A stretch of 64,000 nucleotides of DNA from Mycobacteriales bacterium (lineage in GTDB: Bacteria > Actinomycetota > Actinomycetes > DATLTS01): contig DATLTS010000066.1 of assembly GCA_035533475.1 (NCBI GenBank), positions 29,139 through 93,138 on the forward strand. Reading direction: 5' to 3'. The position numbers and the translations under genes are program-made. This document shows, in pieces, positions 48,569 through 58,182 of this stretch. The stretch's first letter is position 1. Each line of letters begins with the position of its first letter. Under the pieces are notes generated by a model. That model worked only from the letters and a program-made list of their open reading frames with translations. It searched no databases and was not told where the DNA came from.

Positions 48569-49249
48569 GTGGGTGTGCAAATCTCGCCGAGCATCCTGTC
48601 CGCCGACTTCGCGCGACTCGCCGACGAGGCGAACGCCGTCGCCGACGTCGCCGACTGGCTGCACGTCGATGTCATGGACAACCACTTCGTGCCGAATCTG
48701 ACGATCGGGCTACCGGTCGTGGAGAGCCTGATGCGGCACACCGAGCTACCGCTGGACTGTCACCTCATGATCGACGATCCGGACCGGTGGGCGCCCGGAT
48801 ACGCCGAGGCGGGTGCGGGTGGCGTGACCTTCCATGTCGAAGCGGCGGCCGACCCGGCGCGGCTGGCCCGAACCCTGCGGGCGGCCGGATCGCGTGCCGG
48901 AATCGCACTCAAGCCGGACACCCCGGTCGAGCCTTACGAGGACCTGCTCGGCGAGTTCGACCTCCTGCTCATCATGACCGTCGAACCCGGTTTCGGCGGC
49001 CAAGCGTTCCGGGCGGACGTTCTGCCGAAGTTGCGCCGGGCCCGCGAGTTGATCCGCGGCCGGGACCTGGCGCTATGGCTGCAGGTCGACGGCGGGGTGG
49101 ACGAGACCACCATCGTCGAATGCGCGGAGGCCGGCGCGGACGTCTTCGTCGCCGGGTCCGCGGTGTTCTCCGGGCCGGACCCGGCGGCGGCGGTGCGCCG
49201 GCTGCGGCTGGCCGCCGAGGGGGCCGCCCGCGCGGAGGGGGAAGCATGA
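48569..49249 (+). CDS. rpe: ribulose-phosphate 3-epimerase
   Basis: Interconverts ribulose-5-P and xylulose-5-P; ribulose-5-P is also a riboflavin precursor used by RibBA downstream. 226 residues. [11 protein letters not shown], metal ligands in [12 protein letters not shown] and D-C-H-L-M, G-F-G-G-Q-A-F and V-D-G-G-V. GTG start. Confidence 0.96.
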   Translation: MGVQISPSILSADFARLADEANAVADVADWLHVDVMDNHFVPNLTIGLPVVESLMRHTELPLDCHLMIDDPDRWAPGYAEAGAGGVTFHVEAAADPARLARTLRAAGSRAGIALKPDTPVEPYEDLLGEFDLLLIMTVEPGFGGQAFRADVLPKLRRARELIRGRDLALWLQVDGGVDETTIVECAEAGADVFVAGSAVFSGPDPAAAVRRLRLAAEGAARAEGEA

Positions 49250-50193
49250 ACCGGGTTCTCGTCGTCGACGACGACCGGATCGTGGCCCGCTTCATCGAGA
49301 CGAACCTCCGGCTGGAGGGCTTCGACGTACGGCTGGCCCACGACGGCGCGCAGGCGCTCGCGATCGCTGCGGACTGGCACGCCGACCTCGTCCTGCTCGA
49401 CGTGATCCTGCCCGATCTCGACGGGTTCGCGGTTTGCCGGGAACTGCGCCGCAGTCCGAGGACGGCGAACCTTCCGGTGATCCTGTTGACGACGAGCCAG
49501 GTCACCGCCGAGCACCTCGTCGGGTTGGCGGCCGGGGCCGACGACTATCTGGCCAAACCGTTCGACCCGTTGGAGCTGGTCACCCGGGTCCGTTTCACCC
49601 TGCGCCGGACCGCGGAGATCCGAGCGCTTTCGCCGCTCACCGGGCTGCCCGGGAATACCCGGATCGAAGCCGAGCTGGCGAGCCGGATCACCGAATCGGC
49701 CCCGGTGGCCATCTGCTACGCAGACCTCGACAACTTCAAGGCCTACAACGACTGCTACGGGTTCCTCCGGGGCGACGAGGTCCTCCTGCTGCTCGCCACG
49801 ACGATCAAATCCGCCGCCGACTCGGTAGGCGCGCCGACCCCGTTCGTCGGGCATGTCGGCGGCGACGACTTCGTCGTGATCTGCTCCCCGGACCAGGCCG
49901 AGCCGTTGTGCACCCGGATGGTCACCGCCTTCGACGCCGCGGTCCCTGCGCTGCACGATCCGGCCGACGTGGCCCGTGGGCACCTCTCGGTAGTTGACCG
50001 GCGGGGGCAGGTGCACGAGTACCCGCTGGTCGGGGTCTCGATCGGCGTCGCAACGAGCGACCGGCGACATTTCCGCGACCACCGGGAGTCGGTTGCGGTC
50101 GCCACCGAGATGAAGGCCGTGGCGAAGGGCACCCCGGGATCCTCGATCGCGATCGACCGACGCTCCGATCCCGCTTCGATCACGCTGACCTGA
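49246..50193 (+). CDS. response regulator with degenerate GGDEF domain (REC-GGDDF)
   Basis: 315 residues from ATG 49246, overlapping rpe (ATGA). Receiver at 1-120: V-V-D-D-D, phospho-acceptor D52 in [12 protein letters not shown], and Lys in DYLAKPF. GGDEF-type domain at 125-300: [12 protein letters not shown] binds metal and GTP, and the signature is G205-G-D-D-F209. The Glu normally next to Phe is replaced by Asp, so catalysis is doubtful, and no RxxD I-site is seen. It may act as a receptor or a weak cyclase. No kinase is adjacent. Confidence 0.9.
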   Translation: MNRVLVVDDDRIVARFIETNLRLEGFDVRLAHDGAQALAIAADWHADLVLLDVILPDLDGFAVCRELRRSPRTANLPVILLTTSQVTAEHLVGLAAGADDYLAKPFDPLELVTRVRFTLRRTAEIRALSPLTGLPGNTRIEAELASRITESAPVAICYADLDNFKAYNDCYGFLRGDEVLLLLATTIKSAADSVGAPTPFVGHVGGDDFVVICSPDQAEPLCTRMVTAFDAAVPALHDPADVARGHLSVVDRRGQVHEYPLVGVSIGVATSDRRHFRDHRESVAVATEMKAVAKGTPGSSIAIDRRSDPASITLT

Positions 50194-50240
50194 TAGCGGG
50201 CGCGGCCGGCGGCGCGTGGCACACTGTGATCGAACGCAAC

Positions 50241-50367
50241 GCGCGCTCCGGGGTCGGTGCAATTCCGAACCGGCGGTGACAGTCCGCGACCCGACCGCAG
50301 CCGGCGGCCGGTGGACCCGGTGAAATTCCGGGACCGACGGTGAGAGTCCGGATGGGAGGCAGCGCGC
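50241..50367 (+). promoter_or_regulatory. FMN riboswitch (RFN element)
   Basis: P1 is GCGCGCT (50241-50247) paired with AGCGCGC (50361-50367). All conserved RFN blocks are present: TCCGGGGTCGG, GCAATTCCGAACCGGCGGT, GACAGTCCGCGACCC, GGTGAAATTCCGGGACCGAC and GGTGAGAGTCCGGATGGGAG. It is 91 nt before ribD; repression by FMN is the known outcome. The 265-base gap around it holds no gene. Confidence 0.96.
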
Positions 50368-50458
50368 GGTGCCGTCCCGGGCGCCCGTCCAGCGGGCTCT
50401 CGGAACGTCGCGCCGTCGCCTCCGCCGCCCCGTCACGCGCCGGTGAGGAGGTCGGCCC

Positions 50459-51529
50459 GTGGCCAGCGCCACCGAGATCGCGGCGATGCGCCGCGCCCTC
50501 GCGCTTGCCGACGCCGCGCCCTGGCAGGGGCACCCGAACCCAACGGTGGGTGCGGTGGTGCTGGACCCGTCCGGGGCGGTGGTCGGGACCGGGGTCAGCG
50601 CGCCGCGGGGCGGCCCGCACGCGGAGGTCGTGGCCCTCGCCGAAGCCGGTCCGGCAGCCGCCGGCGGCACGGTGGTGGTCACCCTGGAACCGTGCGCTGC
50701 CCGGGGTCGAACTCCGGCCTGCACCGAGGCGCTGGTCGCCGCCGGGGTCCGTCGAGTGGTGCACGCCGCCGCCGATCCGCAACCGCCGTTCGGCGGCGGG
50801 GCCGCCCGTTTGCGGGAGGCGCAGGTCTGCGTCGAAGGTGGCGTGCTGGCGGCGGAAGCCCGGGCCGGAGCGGCCCTCGCCGGGTGGCTGACCGCTGTCG
50901 CGGCCGGGCGTCCGGTCGTGACCTGGAAGTCCGCGACCACCCTGGACGGCCGGACCGCTGCCGTCGACGGCAGTAGTCGCTGGATCACCGACAGCGCCGC
51001 TCGGTCCGACGCCCACGCCCTGCGTTCCCGGCACGACGCGGTCCTCGTCGGCATCGGAACCGTGCTCGCCGACGATCCGGAGCTCACCGTCCGGGACGCA
51101 CCGGGTCCGCAGCCCCTTCGCGTGGTCGCCGATCCACACGGCCGCACCCCACGGACCGCACGAGTCCTCGGACCAGGCTCACTGGTCGCCGTCGGCTCCG
51201 GGTGCGAGGCGGTGGGGGAGGGTGTCGTTAAAGTCGATGAAGGACCGGGCGGACTGGACCCGCTCTCCTTGCTCGAGGCACTGGCTGCCCGCGGCGTCCG
51301 AAGTGTCCTGCTGGAGGGGGGAGCCCGGCTCGCTGGCTCGTTCGTCCGGGCAGGCCTGGTCGATCGGGCCGTCATCTACCTGGCGCCGGCCCTGCTCGGG
51401 GCCGGGACGCCGGTCCTCGGCGACGTCGGGATCGCGACGATGTCGGACGCGCAACGCTGGCGGTTCGAGGACGTTTCCGTGGTGGGCTGCGATCTGCGGG
51501 TCATCGCCCGACCCCTCCGGGACGGCTGA
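50459..51529 (+). CDS. ribD: bifunctional riboflavin deaminase/reductase RibD
   Basis: 356 residues. Deaminase half: G-H-P-N-P-T-V-G-A-V-V, zinc ligands in PHAEV and L-E-P-C-A-A-R-G-R-T-P-A-C. The usual S-H-H/N-H-T between Cys and Gly is A-A-R here, a variation to note. The reductase half from about 150 has VTWKSATTLDGRTAA, S-R-W-I-T and L-L-E-G-G. GTG 50459 follows GAGGAGG by 10 nt and the FMN riboswitch. Confidence 0.94.
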   Translation: MASATEIAAMRRALALADAAPWQGHPNPTVGAVVLDPSGAVVGTGVSAPRGGPHAEVVALAEAGPAAAGGTVVVTLEPCAARGRTPACTEALVAAGVRRVVHAAADPQPPFGGGAARLREAQVCVEGGVLAAEARAGAALAGWLTAVAAGRPVVTWKSATTLDGRTAAVDGSSRWITDSAARSDAHALRSRHDAVLVGIGTVLADDPELTVRDAPGPQPLRVVADPHGRTPRTARVLGPGSLVAVGSGCEAVGEGVVKVDEGPGGLDPLSLLEALAARGVRSVLLEGGARLAGSFVRAGLVDRAVIYLAPALLGAGTPVLGDVGIATMSDAQRWRFEDVSVVGCDLRVIARPLRDG

Positions 51530-51533
51530 CGCC

Positions 51534-52139
51534 ATGTTCACCGGGATCGTGGAGGAGCGCGGGACCGTCATCGCGGTGGCCGCCGGGGCCGCGTCCGCCG
51601 TGCTTTCGGTCCGCGGCCCGACGGTGACGGCCGATCTGCGGCCGGGGGACTCCGTCGCGGTAAACGGTGTGTGCCTCACTGCCGTGCGGGTCGAGGCGGA
51701 CCGGTTCGCCGCCGACGTCATGGCGGAGACGCTGGCCCGTTCCAGTCTGGGTGCCCTTAGCCCCGGCGAAGCGGTCAACCTCGAGCGGGCGGTCACCCCC
51801 TCGACGCGGCTCGGCGGCCACCTGGTCCAAGGCCACGTCGACGGGGTTGGGGTCGTCCTCGAACGGATCCCCGGCGAGCGGTGGGAAGCCGTCCGGATCT
51901 CGTTGCCGGCCGGTCTCGACCGCTACATCGTGGAGAAGGGGTCGATCGCCGTCGACGGGGTCAGCCTCACCGTCGTCTCGGTGGACCAGTCGGCGTTCAC
52001 CGTCGGTTTGATCCCGGCCACCCTCGAGGCGACGACCCTCGGCGCCGCCGGCCCGGGTTCCCGGTTGAATCTCGAAGTCGACGTGCTCGCGAAGTACGTC
52101 GAGAAGATGCTCACTCCTCACATCCCGGAGCAACCATGA
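51534..52139 (+). CDS. ribE: riboflavin synthase alpha subunit
   Basis: Dismutates two lumazines to riboflavin. 201 residues from ATG 51534 ([10 protein letters not shown], the family start). Two Lum_binding repeats, each with [12 protein letters not shown] and [12 protein letters not shown]. 4 bp after ribD. Confidence 0.96.
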   Translation: MFTGIVEERGTVIAVAAGAASAVLSVRGPTVTADLRPGDSVAVNGVCLTAVRVEADRFAADVMAETLARSSLGALSPGEAVNLERAVTPSTRLGGHLVQGHVDGVGVVLERIPGERWEAVRISLPAGLDRYIVEKGSIAVDGVSLTVVSVDQSAFTVGLIPATLEATTLGAAGPGSRLNLEVDVLAKYVEKMLTPHIPEQP

Positions 52140-53458
52140 CCGACCAGCCGTTCTTTTCTTCCGTCGAACGGGCCATCGCCGAGGTCGCGGCTGGCCGGGC
52201 GGTGGTTGTTGTCGACGACGCCAACCGGGAGAACGAGGGCGACCTCATCTTCGCCGCGCAGATGGCGACCCCGGAACTGTTGGGTTTCATGATCCGCTAT
52301 ACCAGTGGCTTCGTCTGCGCCCCGCTCACCGAGGCCGACTGCGATCGACTCGAGCTGCCGCCGATGTACCACATCAATCAGGACCGCCGCGGCACGGCGT
52401 ACACCGTGACGGTCGACGCCCGGGAGAACGTCACGACCGGCATCTCGGCGGCGGATCGGTCGCGGACCATCCGGCTGCTGGCCGACCCGGAAGCGACCGC
52501 CGCAGATTTCACTCGGCCCGGTCACGTCGTTCCGCTGCGTGCCCGGGACGGTGGTGTTCTGCGCCGGGCCGGGCACACCGAGGCCGCCGTCGACCTGGCC
52601 CGGCTGGCCGGACTGCGCCCGGCCGGGGTGCTCTGCGAGATCGTCAACGAGGATGGCTCGATGGCCCGGCTGCCCGAGCTGGTGACCTTCGCCGAACGGC
52701 ACGACCTCCCGCTCATCTCGATCGCAGCGCTCATCGCGCATCGCCGGCACACGGAGCGCCAGATCCGAGCGGTAGCCGAAGCCCGGATCCCGACCCGGCA
52801 CGGCGCGTTCCGGGCCGTCGGGTACCAGAGCCTTGTCGACGGTACCGATCACATCGCCCTCGTCCGCGGCGACATCGGCGACGGCGAACGGGTGCTCGTG
52901 CGGGTGCACTCCGAATGCCTCACCGGCGACGTGTTCGGATCGCGGCGCTGCGACTGCGGGCCGCAGCTCGACTCCGCGCTGGCGACCGTAGCCGCCGAGG
53001 GTCGGGGGGTCGTGCTCTACGTCCGCGGTCACGAGGGTCGAGGCATCGGGCTGCTGCACAAGTTATGGGCCTACCAGCTTCAGGACCTGGGGCAGGACAC
53101 CGTCGATGCCAACCTCAACCTCGGGTTGCCCGCGGACGCCCGCGACTACGGGATCGGCGCGCAGATCCTGGTCGACCTGGGGATCCGTTCGATGCGGCTG
53201 TTGACCAACAACCCGGCCAAGCGCGCCGGACTCGAGGGCTACGGTTTGTCGATCGTCGAGCGGGTGGCGTTGCCGGTGACAGCCACCGCGGAGAACCTGC
53301 GCTATCTGGTGACTAAGCGGGACCGGATGGGTCATGACCTGCCCGACCTGCCGGACGAGGAGGCGACGGAGGCCAGCGCCGACGCCCTGCGGCCGGGCTT
53401 CGCGTTCATCGGTCATGCGGGGGTAGGCGCGGTTGCCGTTGGCCAGGTCATGCCGTGA
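52136..53458 (+). CDS. ribBA: bifunctional DHBP synthase / GTP cyclohydrolase II RibBA
   Basis: 440 residues from ATG 52136 (overlaps ribE). RibB half: [24 protein letters not shown]. RibA half: zinc motif [20 protein letters not shown] and [10 protein letters not shown]. It supplies both riboflavin precursors from ribulose-5-P and GTP. Confidence 0.96.
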   Translation: MTDQPFFSSVERAIAEVAAGRAVVVVDDANRENEGDLIFAAQMATPELLGFMIRYTSGFVCAPLTEADCDRLELPPMYHINQDRRGTAYTVTVDARENVTTGISAADRSRTIRLLADPEATAADFTRPGHVVPLRARDGGVLRRAGHTEAAVDLARLAGLRPAGVLCEIVNEDGSMARLPELVTFAERHDLPLISIAALIAHRRHTERQIRAVAEARIPTRHGAFRAVGYQSLVDGTDHIALVRGDIGDGERVLVRVHSECLTGDVFGSRRCDCGPQLDSALATVAAEGRGVVLYVRGHEGRGIGLLHKLWAYQLQDLGQDTVDANLNLGLPADARDYGIGAQILVDLGIRSMRLLTNNPAKRAGLEGYGLSIVERVALPVTATAENLRYLVTKRDRMGHDLPDLPDEEATEASADALRPGFAFIGHAGVGAVAVGQVMP

Positions 53459-53943
53459 GCGGCCGCGGCGCACCCGTGGCCGATCCGGAGCCGCCCGACG
53501 GTCGGGGGCTGCGGATCGCCCTCGCGGCCACCCGGTGGCACGAGTCGGTCACCGACGGGCTGCTCGACGGCGCCATGCGTGCGCTCGACACCTGCGGCGT
53601 CGAAGACGCGGCGGTGGTTCGCGTCCCGGGGGCGTTCGAGCTGCCGATCGTCGCCCGGGCACTAGCCGAGCGCAGACCGGATGCCGTGATCTGCCTCGGC
53701 GTCGTCATCCGGGGCGGCACGCCGCACTTCGACTACGTCTGCCGCGCCGCGACCGACGGCTGCCTCCGGGTGTCGCTGGACACCGGGGTACCGATCGGGT
53801 TAGGCGTCCTCACCTGCGACACGGAGACGCAGGCCCTGGACCGCTGCGGGCTGCCCGGTTCGACGCAGGACAAGGGCCGGGAGGCTGCCTTCGCCGCGGT
53901 TTCCACCGCGCTGCTGCTACGCGCCATCCGACGGGGGGATTGA
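53455..53943 (+). CDS. ribH: 6,7-dimethyl-8-ribityllumazine synthase
   Basis: 162 residues, GTG overlapping rib[10 protein letters not shown], the substrate loop [13 protein letters not shown] with the catalytic His (usual G-E-T-P-H has Gly for Glu here) and D-K-G-R-E-A-A. Forms icosahedral shells in related bacteria. Last rib gene. Confidence 0.95.
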   Translation: MSGRGAPVADPEPPDGRGLRIALAATRWHESVTDGLLDGAMRALDTCGVEDAAVVRVPGAFELPIVARALAERRPDAVICLGVVIRGGTPHFDYVCRAATDGCLRVSLDTGVPIGLGVLTCDTETQALDRCGLPGSTQDKGREAAFAAVSTALLLRAIRRGD

Positions 53944-53964
53944 GCCTTCCGGCGCGCCGCCCCC

Positions 53965-53970
53965 TACCCT
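53965..53970 (+). promoter_or_regulatory. hisG: -10 of a leaderless hisG promoter
   Basis: TACCCT, then 7 nt, then GTG 53978. No ribosome-binding site lies between them. It gives hisG a promoter outside the FMN-controlled operon. Confidence 0.5.
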
Positions 53971-53977
53971 GGCGACC

Positions 53978-54853
53978 GTGCTGTCCCTCGTGCTACCCAA
54001 GGGCTCCCTGGAAAGGGCCACCCTGGAACTTTTCGACGCCGCGGACCTGGCCGTGCGCCGGACAACCGACCGGGACTACCACGCCACGATCGACGATCCG
54101 AGGATCGACCGGGTGAGCCTGCTGCGCCCACAGGAGATTCCCCGCTACGTCGAGGAAGGCCTGTTCGACCTCGGGATCACCGGGCGGGACTGGATCGCCG
54201 AGACCGACACCGAGGTCGCCTCGGTGACCGAGCTGGAGTACTCCAAGGCGACCGCCAACCCGGTCCGGATAGTCCTCGCCGTACCGAAGGAGCACCCGGC
54301 CGAGCAAGGCACCGATCTGCCGGCCGGGATCCGAGTCTCCACCGAGTACCCGGAGCTGACCCGGCGGTTCTTCGCCAAGGCCGGCGTCGAGGCGATCATC
54401 GTTCCTTCCTACGGGGCGACCGAAGCCAAGGTGCCCGACATCGTCGACGCGATCGTCGACGTCACCGAGACCGGTGCCAGCCTGCGCCGGCACGGCCTGA
54501 AGATCATCGAGACGCTGCTGGTCTCCCGGACCGAGCTGATCGCCAACACGGCCGCGTTCGCGGACCCGGAGAAACGTGCGGCGATCGCCGATATCTCCAC
54601 CCTGCTGCTGGGGGCGATCAGGGCCCGCGGCCAATGCTTGATCAAACTCAACGTCGGGGACGAGCAACTGTCGGCCGTGCTGGGTCTGCTGCCGTCGATG
54701 ACGTCGCCCACAGTGACGGCACTCGCCTCCGGGGCGTTCCACGCGGTCGAGACGGTGGTGGCGAAACGGGGCGTCAACACGCTGATCCCGGCGTTGAAGG
54801 CCGCCGGCGCCCGGGACATCCTCGAGCTGCCGATCTCGAAGATTGTCGAGTAG
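53978..54853 (+). CDS. hisG: ATP phosphoribosyltransferase HisG, long form
   Basis: First step of histidine synthesis. 291 residues, so the long form with its own C-terminal histidine-sensing domain, needing no HisZ. L-P-K-G-S-L-E at the start, L-F-D-L-G-I-T-G-R-D-W, V-D-V-T-E-T-G-A-S-L-R, and the C-terminal regulatory domain from about 205 (K-L-N-V). In many actinobacteria hisE lies between ribH and hisG; here only 34 bp separate them and hisE is absent. Confidence 0.95.
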   Translation: MLSLVLPKGSLERATLELFDAADLAVRRTTDRDYHATIDDPRIDRVSLLRPQEIPRYVEEGLFDLGITGRDWIAETDTEVASVTELEYSKATANPVRIVLAVPKEHPAEQGTDLPAGIRVSTEYPELTRRFFAKAGVEAIIVPSYGATEAKVPDIVDAIVDVTETGASLRRHGLKIIETLLVSRTELIANTAAFADPEKRAAIADISTLLLGAIRARGQCLIKLNVGDEQLSAVLGLLPSMTSPTVTALASGAFHAVETVVAKRGVNTLIPALKAAGARDILELPISKIVE

Positions 54854-55790
54854 CGACCCGCGGCCGGGGCGCTCGCCGGTCGGCGGACCACTCGCAGCGA
54901 TGGTGGCCGCCGGTGCGCTGCTCGGCGTTCAGGCCCGGGTGAACGGCGCGCTCGGCGTGGGGATGCACTCGGCGCTACTCGCTTCCCTGGTCTCCTTCGC
55001 CGGCGGCACCGCCCTGCTCGCGGTCATCGTGACCGCCCGGGCGGGCAGCCGTGCCGGGCTCGCCCGGCTCCGATCCGGTCCGACCCGCTGGTACTACTGG
55101 CTGGGTGGACTCGCCGGCGGCCTGGTGGTCGCGTCGAGCGCCGCGGGGGCGCCGCGGATCGGGGTTTCGCTGGTCAGCGTCTGCCTCGTCGCGGGCACCA
55201 CCGCAGGCGCCCTGCTCGTCGACCGGGTCGGGCTGGGCCCGGGTGGTCACCAGCCGGTGACCCGGCGGCGCTTGGCCGGCGCCGCCCTGGCGGTGGCCGC
55301 GGTCGGGCTGGGCGCGATCGGCCGGCCGGCCCGGGCCGGCCAGCCCCTGCTGTTCATTGCGATCGTTGCCGCCGGCTTTGCCTCCGCCGGCCAGCAGGCG
55401 GTCAACGGCCAGCTTCGCCGGGTGGCCGACGACGTGGCCGTGGCCGCGCTCATCTCGTTCGCCGTGGGGCTTGCCGGACTCGCCGCCGTCGCGGTCGCCG
55501 CCGCGGCGGCCGGGGCGTTGCCTCGTCCGAGCTGGCCGGGTACCTGGTGGTTCTACACCGGAGGGCTCTACGGGGCGGTCTACATCGCGGCAGCGGCAGC
55601 CGCGGTACGGCGGCTCGGCGTCCTCCGGATCTCCCTCGCGACCGTCGGGGGTCAGCTGGCCGGATCCGTTCTGTTGGACCTGGTGTTCCCCGAGCCGAGA
55701 GCTCCGCTGACCGCGGTCGCCGGGGTCGGCGTCGTGCTCACCCTGATCGCGGTGGCGGTGGCAAGCACCCGGCGCGCCGTTGCCGTCTAG
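54843..55790 (+). CDS. DMT-superfamily permease, duplicated DUF606/YdcZ type
   Basis: 315 residues, ten hydrophobic helices arranged as two similar halves; each half has A-x-x-x-V-N-G (VQARVNGALG and GQQAVNGQLR), the DUF606 hallmark. Substrate unknown. TTG 54843 overlaps hisG by 11 bp; ATG 54900 is a shorter option that begins at the first helix. No link to histidine or riboflavin is evident. Confidence 0.75.
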   Translation: MSSSDPRPGRSPVGGPLAAMVAAGALLGVQARVNGALGVGMHSALLASLVSFAGGTALLAVIVTARAGSRAGLARLRSGPTRWYYWLGGLAGGLVVASSAAGAPRIGVSLVSVCLVAGTTAGALLVDRVGLGPGGHQPVTRRRLAGAALAVAAVGLGAIGRPARAGQPLLFIAIVAAGFASAGQQAVNGQLRRVADDVAVAALISFAVGLAGLAAVAVAAAAAGALPRPSWPGTWWFYTGGLYGAVYIAAAAAAVRRLGVLRISLATVGGQLAGSVLLDLVFPEPRAPLTAVAGVGVVLTLIAVAVASTRRAVAV

Positions 55791-55801
55791 GATCAACGGC
55801 C

Positions 55802-56596
55802 ATGCCGACCCTGCGCCTGCCCGATGGCCCGACGCTCGCCTACGACGACACCGGTGGTTCGGGGCCGGCACTGGTCTTCAGTCACGGACTGCTCATGAAT
55901 CGGCGGATGTTCGCCCCGCAGACGGCGGCGTTCAGCGGCGATTACCGGTGCATCAGCTGGGATGCCCGCGCGCACGGGGAGACCATCGCCTCCGGGCCCT
56001 TCGACTACTGGGATTCGGCCCGGGACGCGTTGGCGCTGCTCGATCACCTCGGGATCGAGCGGGCGGTCTTCGCCGGGATGAGCCAGGGCGGCTTCGCGTC
56101 GCTGCGGGTTGCGCTGCTCGCTCCGGAGCGGGTTCGCGCCCTCGTGCTGCTCGACTCCCAGGCGGGCCTCGAACAGCCCGGGGCCGATGAGGTCTACCTC
56201 CAGATCGCCGAGACCTGGCGTGCGGAGGGGCTCGCCGACGACGCGGCCACCGGTATCGCGTATCTGATCCTGGGCGCCGATCCGGCGGTCTGGGCCCCGT
56301 GGATCAGCGAATGGAAGCGCCGCCCGCTCGACGAGATGCTGGTGGAGGCCAGCCGGACGCTGCTCGGCCGCGAGGACCTCACCGAGCGGCTCCCGGAGAT
56401 CACCCAGCCGGCGCTCGTGGTGCACGGCGAGGTCGATGTCGCGATCCCACGCGAGCGCGCGGAGGCGCTGGCCGCCGGCCTGCCCGGGGCGGGTGGCGTC
56501 GTCCTTGTCCCCGGAGCCGCGCATGCTGCGAACCTCACCCATCCCGAGCCGGTGAATCAGGCGATCCGGGAGTTCCTCGGCGCGCTGCCGGCCTGA
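55802..56596 (+). CDS. alpha/beta-hydrolase
   Basis: 264 residues from ATG 55802 (TAGGAT 8 nt upstream could be a leaderless -10). Oxyanion H-G segment F-S-H-G-L-L, nucleophile elbow GMSQGG, acid Asp in G-E-V-D-V-A-I, and the catalytic His in A-G-A-A-H-A-A-N-L-T-H-P-E. Close in style to 3-oxoadipate enol-lactonase and esterases, but with no pathway neighbours, so substrate open. Confidence 0.85.
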   Translation: MPTLRLPDGPTLAYDDTGGSGPALVFSHGLLMNRRMFAPQTAAFSGDYRCISWDARAHGETIASGPFDYWDSARDALALLDHLGIERAVFAGMSQGGFASLRVALLAPERVRALVLLDSQAGLEQPGADEVYLQIAETWRAEGLADDAATGIAYLILGADPAVWAPWISEWKRRPLDEMLVEASRTLLGREDLTERLPEITQPALVVHGEVDVAIPRERAEALAAGLPGAGGVVLVPGAAHAANLTHPEPVNQAIREFLGALPA

Positions 56597-56993
56597 TCGG
56601 CCACCCGCGGGGCCCGGGGCGGGTGCCCGGGGCGAGTGCCCGTGGCGGGTGCCCGGGGCGAGTGTGCAATTTCCGACGCGACTCGCCGTGGGAGGCGTCG
56701 GAAATTGCACACTCGCGGCGATCCGGGTGCCCAGGAGGGGACGGGGCGCCCCGCCCGGAGCGGGCCCCCGTGCCCGGGTGGACTCTGTTACGCTCAAACC
56801 GGACCTGTGGGGCCCGGCGTGCCGGGCGTCACGATCAAGTGGAGTCCCTGCTCCCACCCGCTCGGCCGGCAGGTCGTCGGGTCCGGTCAACCGCTCGCTG
56901 CGAACGCGGGCGGTAGCGCGTCGCCGTGCTGGATGGCGACGTCCGGAGGGCTGGGGCTGCGCGCTCAACTGACCGCGAGCCCGAGGAGGCCCC
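56597..56993 (+). other. intergenic region before infC
   Basis: 397 bases with no supported gene. First part: two 21-bp direct repeats and a perfect 22-bp inverted repeat (56618-56716). Then a possible -10, TACGCT at 56789-56794, and an infC leader of about 195 nt that contains a 7-bp hairpin (CGTCGCC/GGCGACG, 56919-56941) and the GAGGAGG ribosome-binding site (56983-56989). Confidence 0.65.
56618..56716. repeat. intergenic repeat with perfect 22-bp inverted repeat
   Basis: GGCGGGTGCCCGGGGCGAGTG occurs at 56618-56638 and 56644-56664. Arms starting GCGAGTGTGCAATTTCC (56658-56679) and ending GCACACTCGC (56695-56716) match perfectly around a 15-nt loop. The AATTTCC core is AT-richer than the surroundings. 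Shares GGCGAGTG with 41861-41933. Looks like a member of a dispersed palindromic family. Confidence 0.65.
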
Positions 56994-57557
56994 ATCAGCG
57001 TCGAACCCCGCATCAACGATCGGATCCGCGTCCCCGAAGTGCGTCTCGTCGGGCCGGGGGGCGAGCAGGTCGGGATCGTCGCGATCGGCGACGCCCTGCG
57101 GCTGGCCCAGGAGGCCGACCTCGACCTCGTCGAAGTCGCTCCAACGGCCCGGCCCCCGGTCTGCAAGCTCATGGACTACGGGAAATGGAAATACGAGAAC
57201 GCGCAGAAGGCCCGTGAGGCGCGACGCAACCAGGCGCACACGGTCATCAAGGAGATGAAGCTCCGACCGAAGATCGACCCGCACGACTACGAGACCAAGA
57301 AGGGTCACGTCGTTCGGTTCCTCAAGCAGGGCGACAAGGTCAAGATCACAATCATGTTCCGCGGCCGGGAGCAGTCCCGACCGGAGCTCGGCCTCCGGCT
57401 CCTTCAGCGGCTGGCCGAGGACGTTGCCGAACTCGGCTACGTCGAAGCCGCGCCGAAGCAGGACGGACGAAACATGATCATGGTGATGACGCCGCACCGC
57501 AACATCAAGGCCGAGTCCAAACGGCCGCTGCCGGCACCCGCCCCAGCGATGCCGTAG
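56994..57557 (+). CDS. infC: translation initiation factor IF-3 with an ATC start codon
   Basis: 187 residues. The conserved N-terminus ([18 protein letters not shown]) begins at ATC 56994, 4 nt after a perfect GAGGAGG. Upstream in frame is TGA 56970-56972, and none of the seven codons between is ATG, GTG or TTG. The first standard codon, GTG 57039, would delete 15 conserved residues. infC is known for rare start codons that let IF-3 limit its own synthesis. Central K-M-D/Y-G-K-W-K-Y and C-terminal [10 protein letters not shown] are intact. Confidence 0.93.
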   Translation: MSVEPRINDRIRVPEVRLVGPGGEQVGIVAIGDALRLAQEADLDLVEVAPTARPPVCKLMDYGKWKYENAQKAREARRNQAHTVIKEMKLRPKIDPHDYETKKGHVVRFLKQGDKVKITIMFRGREQSRPELGLRLLQRLAEDVAELGYVEAAPKQDGRNMIMVMTPHRNIKAESKRPLPAPAPAMP

Positions 57558-57589
57558 CCCGGCCCGGGCGACCACACGACGAGGGAGAC

Positions 57590-57784
57590 ATGCCGAAGAA
57601 CAAGACCCATAGCGGGTCGGGGAAGCGGTTCCGGATCACCGGCTCGGGCAAGATCATGCGCCGTCGAGCCAACCGCAACCACCTGCTCGAGCACAAGGCC
57701 TCGACCCGGACCCGGCGACTGAAGAACGAGGTCGTCATGGCTCCGGCCGAAAACAACCGGGTTCGACGCCTCCTCGGTCTCTGA
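57590..57784 (+). CDS. rpmI: ribosomal protein L35
   Basis: 64 residues, very basic: [27 protein letters not shown] ribosome-binding site. Standard infC-rpmI-rplT order. Confidence 0.97.
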   Translation: MPKNKTHSGSGKRFRITGSGKIMRRRANRNHLLEHKASTRTRRLKNEVVMAPAENNRVRRLLGL

Positions 57785-57813
57785 CCACCACGCGCTAGCA
57801 AGGAGTCCTTCCA

Positions 57814-58182
57814 GTGGCACGCGTAAAGCGGGCGGTCAACGCCCACAAAAAGCGCCGAACCGTCCTCGAGCGGGCCAGCGGGTACCGGGGCCAGCGGTCC
57901 CGGCTCTATCGCAAGGCCAAGGAGCAGATGCTCCACTCGATGACCTACGCGTACCGGGACCGCCGGGCACGTAAGGGCGATTTCCGGTCGCTGTGGATCC
58001 AGCGGATCAACGCCGCCTCGCGGGCCAACGGGATGACGTACAACCGATTCATCCAAGGCCTCAAGGCCGCCGGGATCGAGGTCGACCGCAAGCACCTGGC
58101 CGACTTGGCGGTCGTGGACCCGGCCGCATTCGCGGTGCTCGTCGAGTCCGCGCGTAGCGCCCTGCCGTCGACGGCGGCCTGA
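57814..58182 (+). CDS. rplT: ribosomal protein L20
   Basis: 122 residues, basic N-terminal helix then R-L-Y-R-K-A-K-E-Q and [16 protein letters not shown] before GTG 57814. L20 represses this operon in other bacteria; no matching pseudoknot was identified here. Confidence 0.97.
   Translation: MARVKRAVNAHKKRRTVLERASGYRGQRSRLYRKAKEQMLHSMTYAYRDRRARKGDFRSLWIQRINAASRANGMTYNRFIQGLKAAGIEVDRKHLADLAVVDPAAFAVLVESARSALPSTAA

Noticed and set aside
48934..51375. 813-residue open frame on the minus strand across rpe, the REC-GGDDF gene and ribD
   Set aside because: It lies opposite three well-supported genes and an FMN riboswitch, has Arg/Pro/Ser-rich shadow composition and no family motif.
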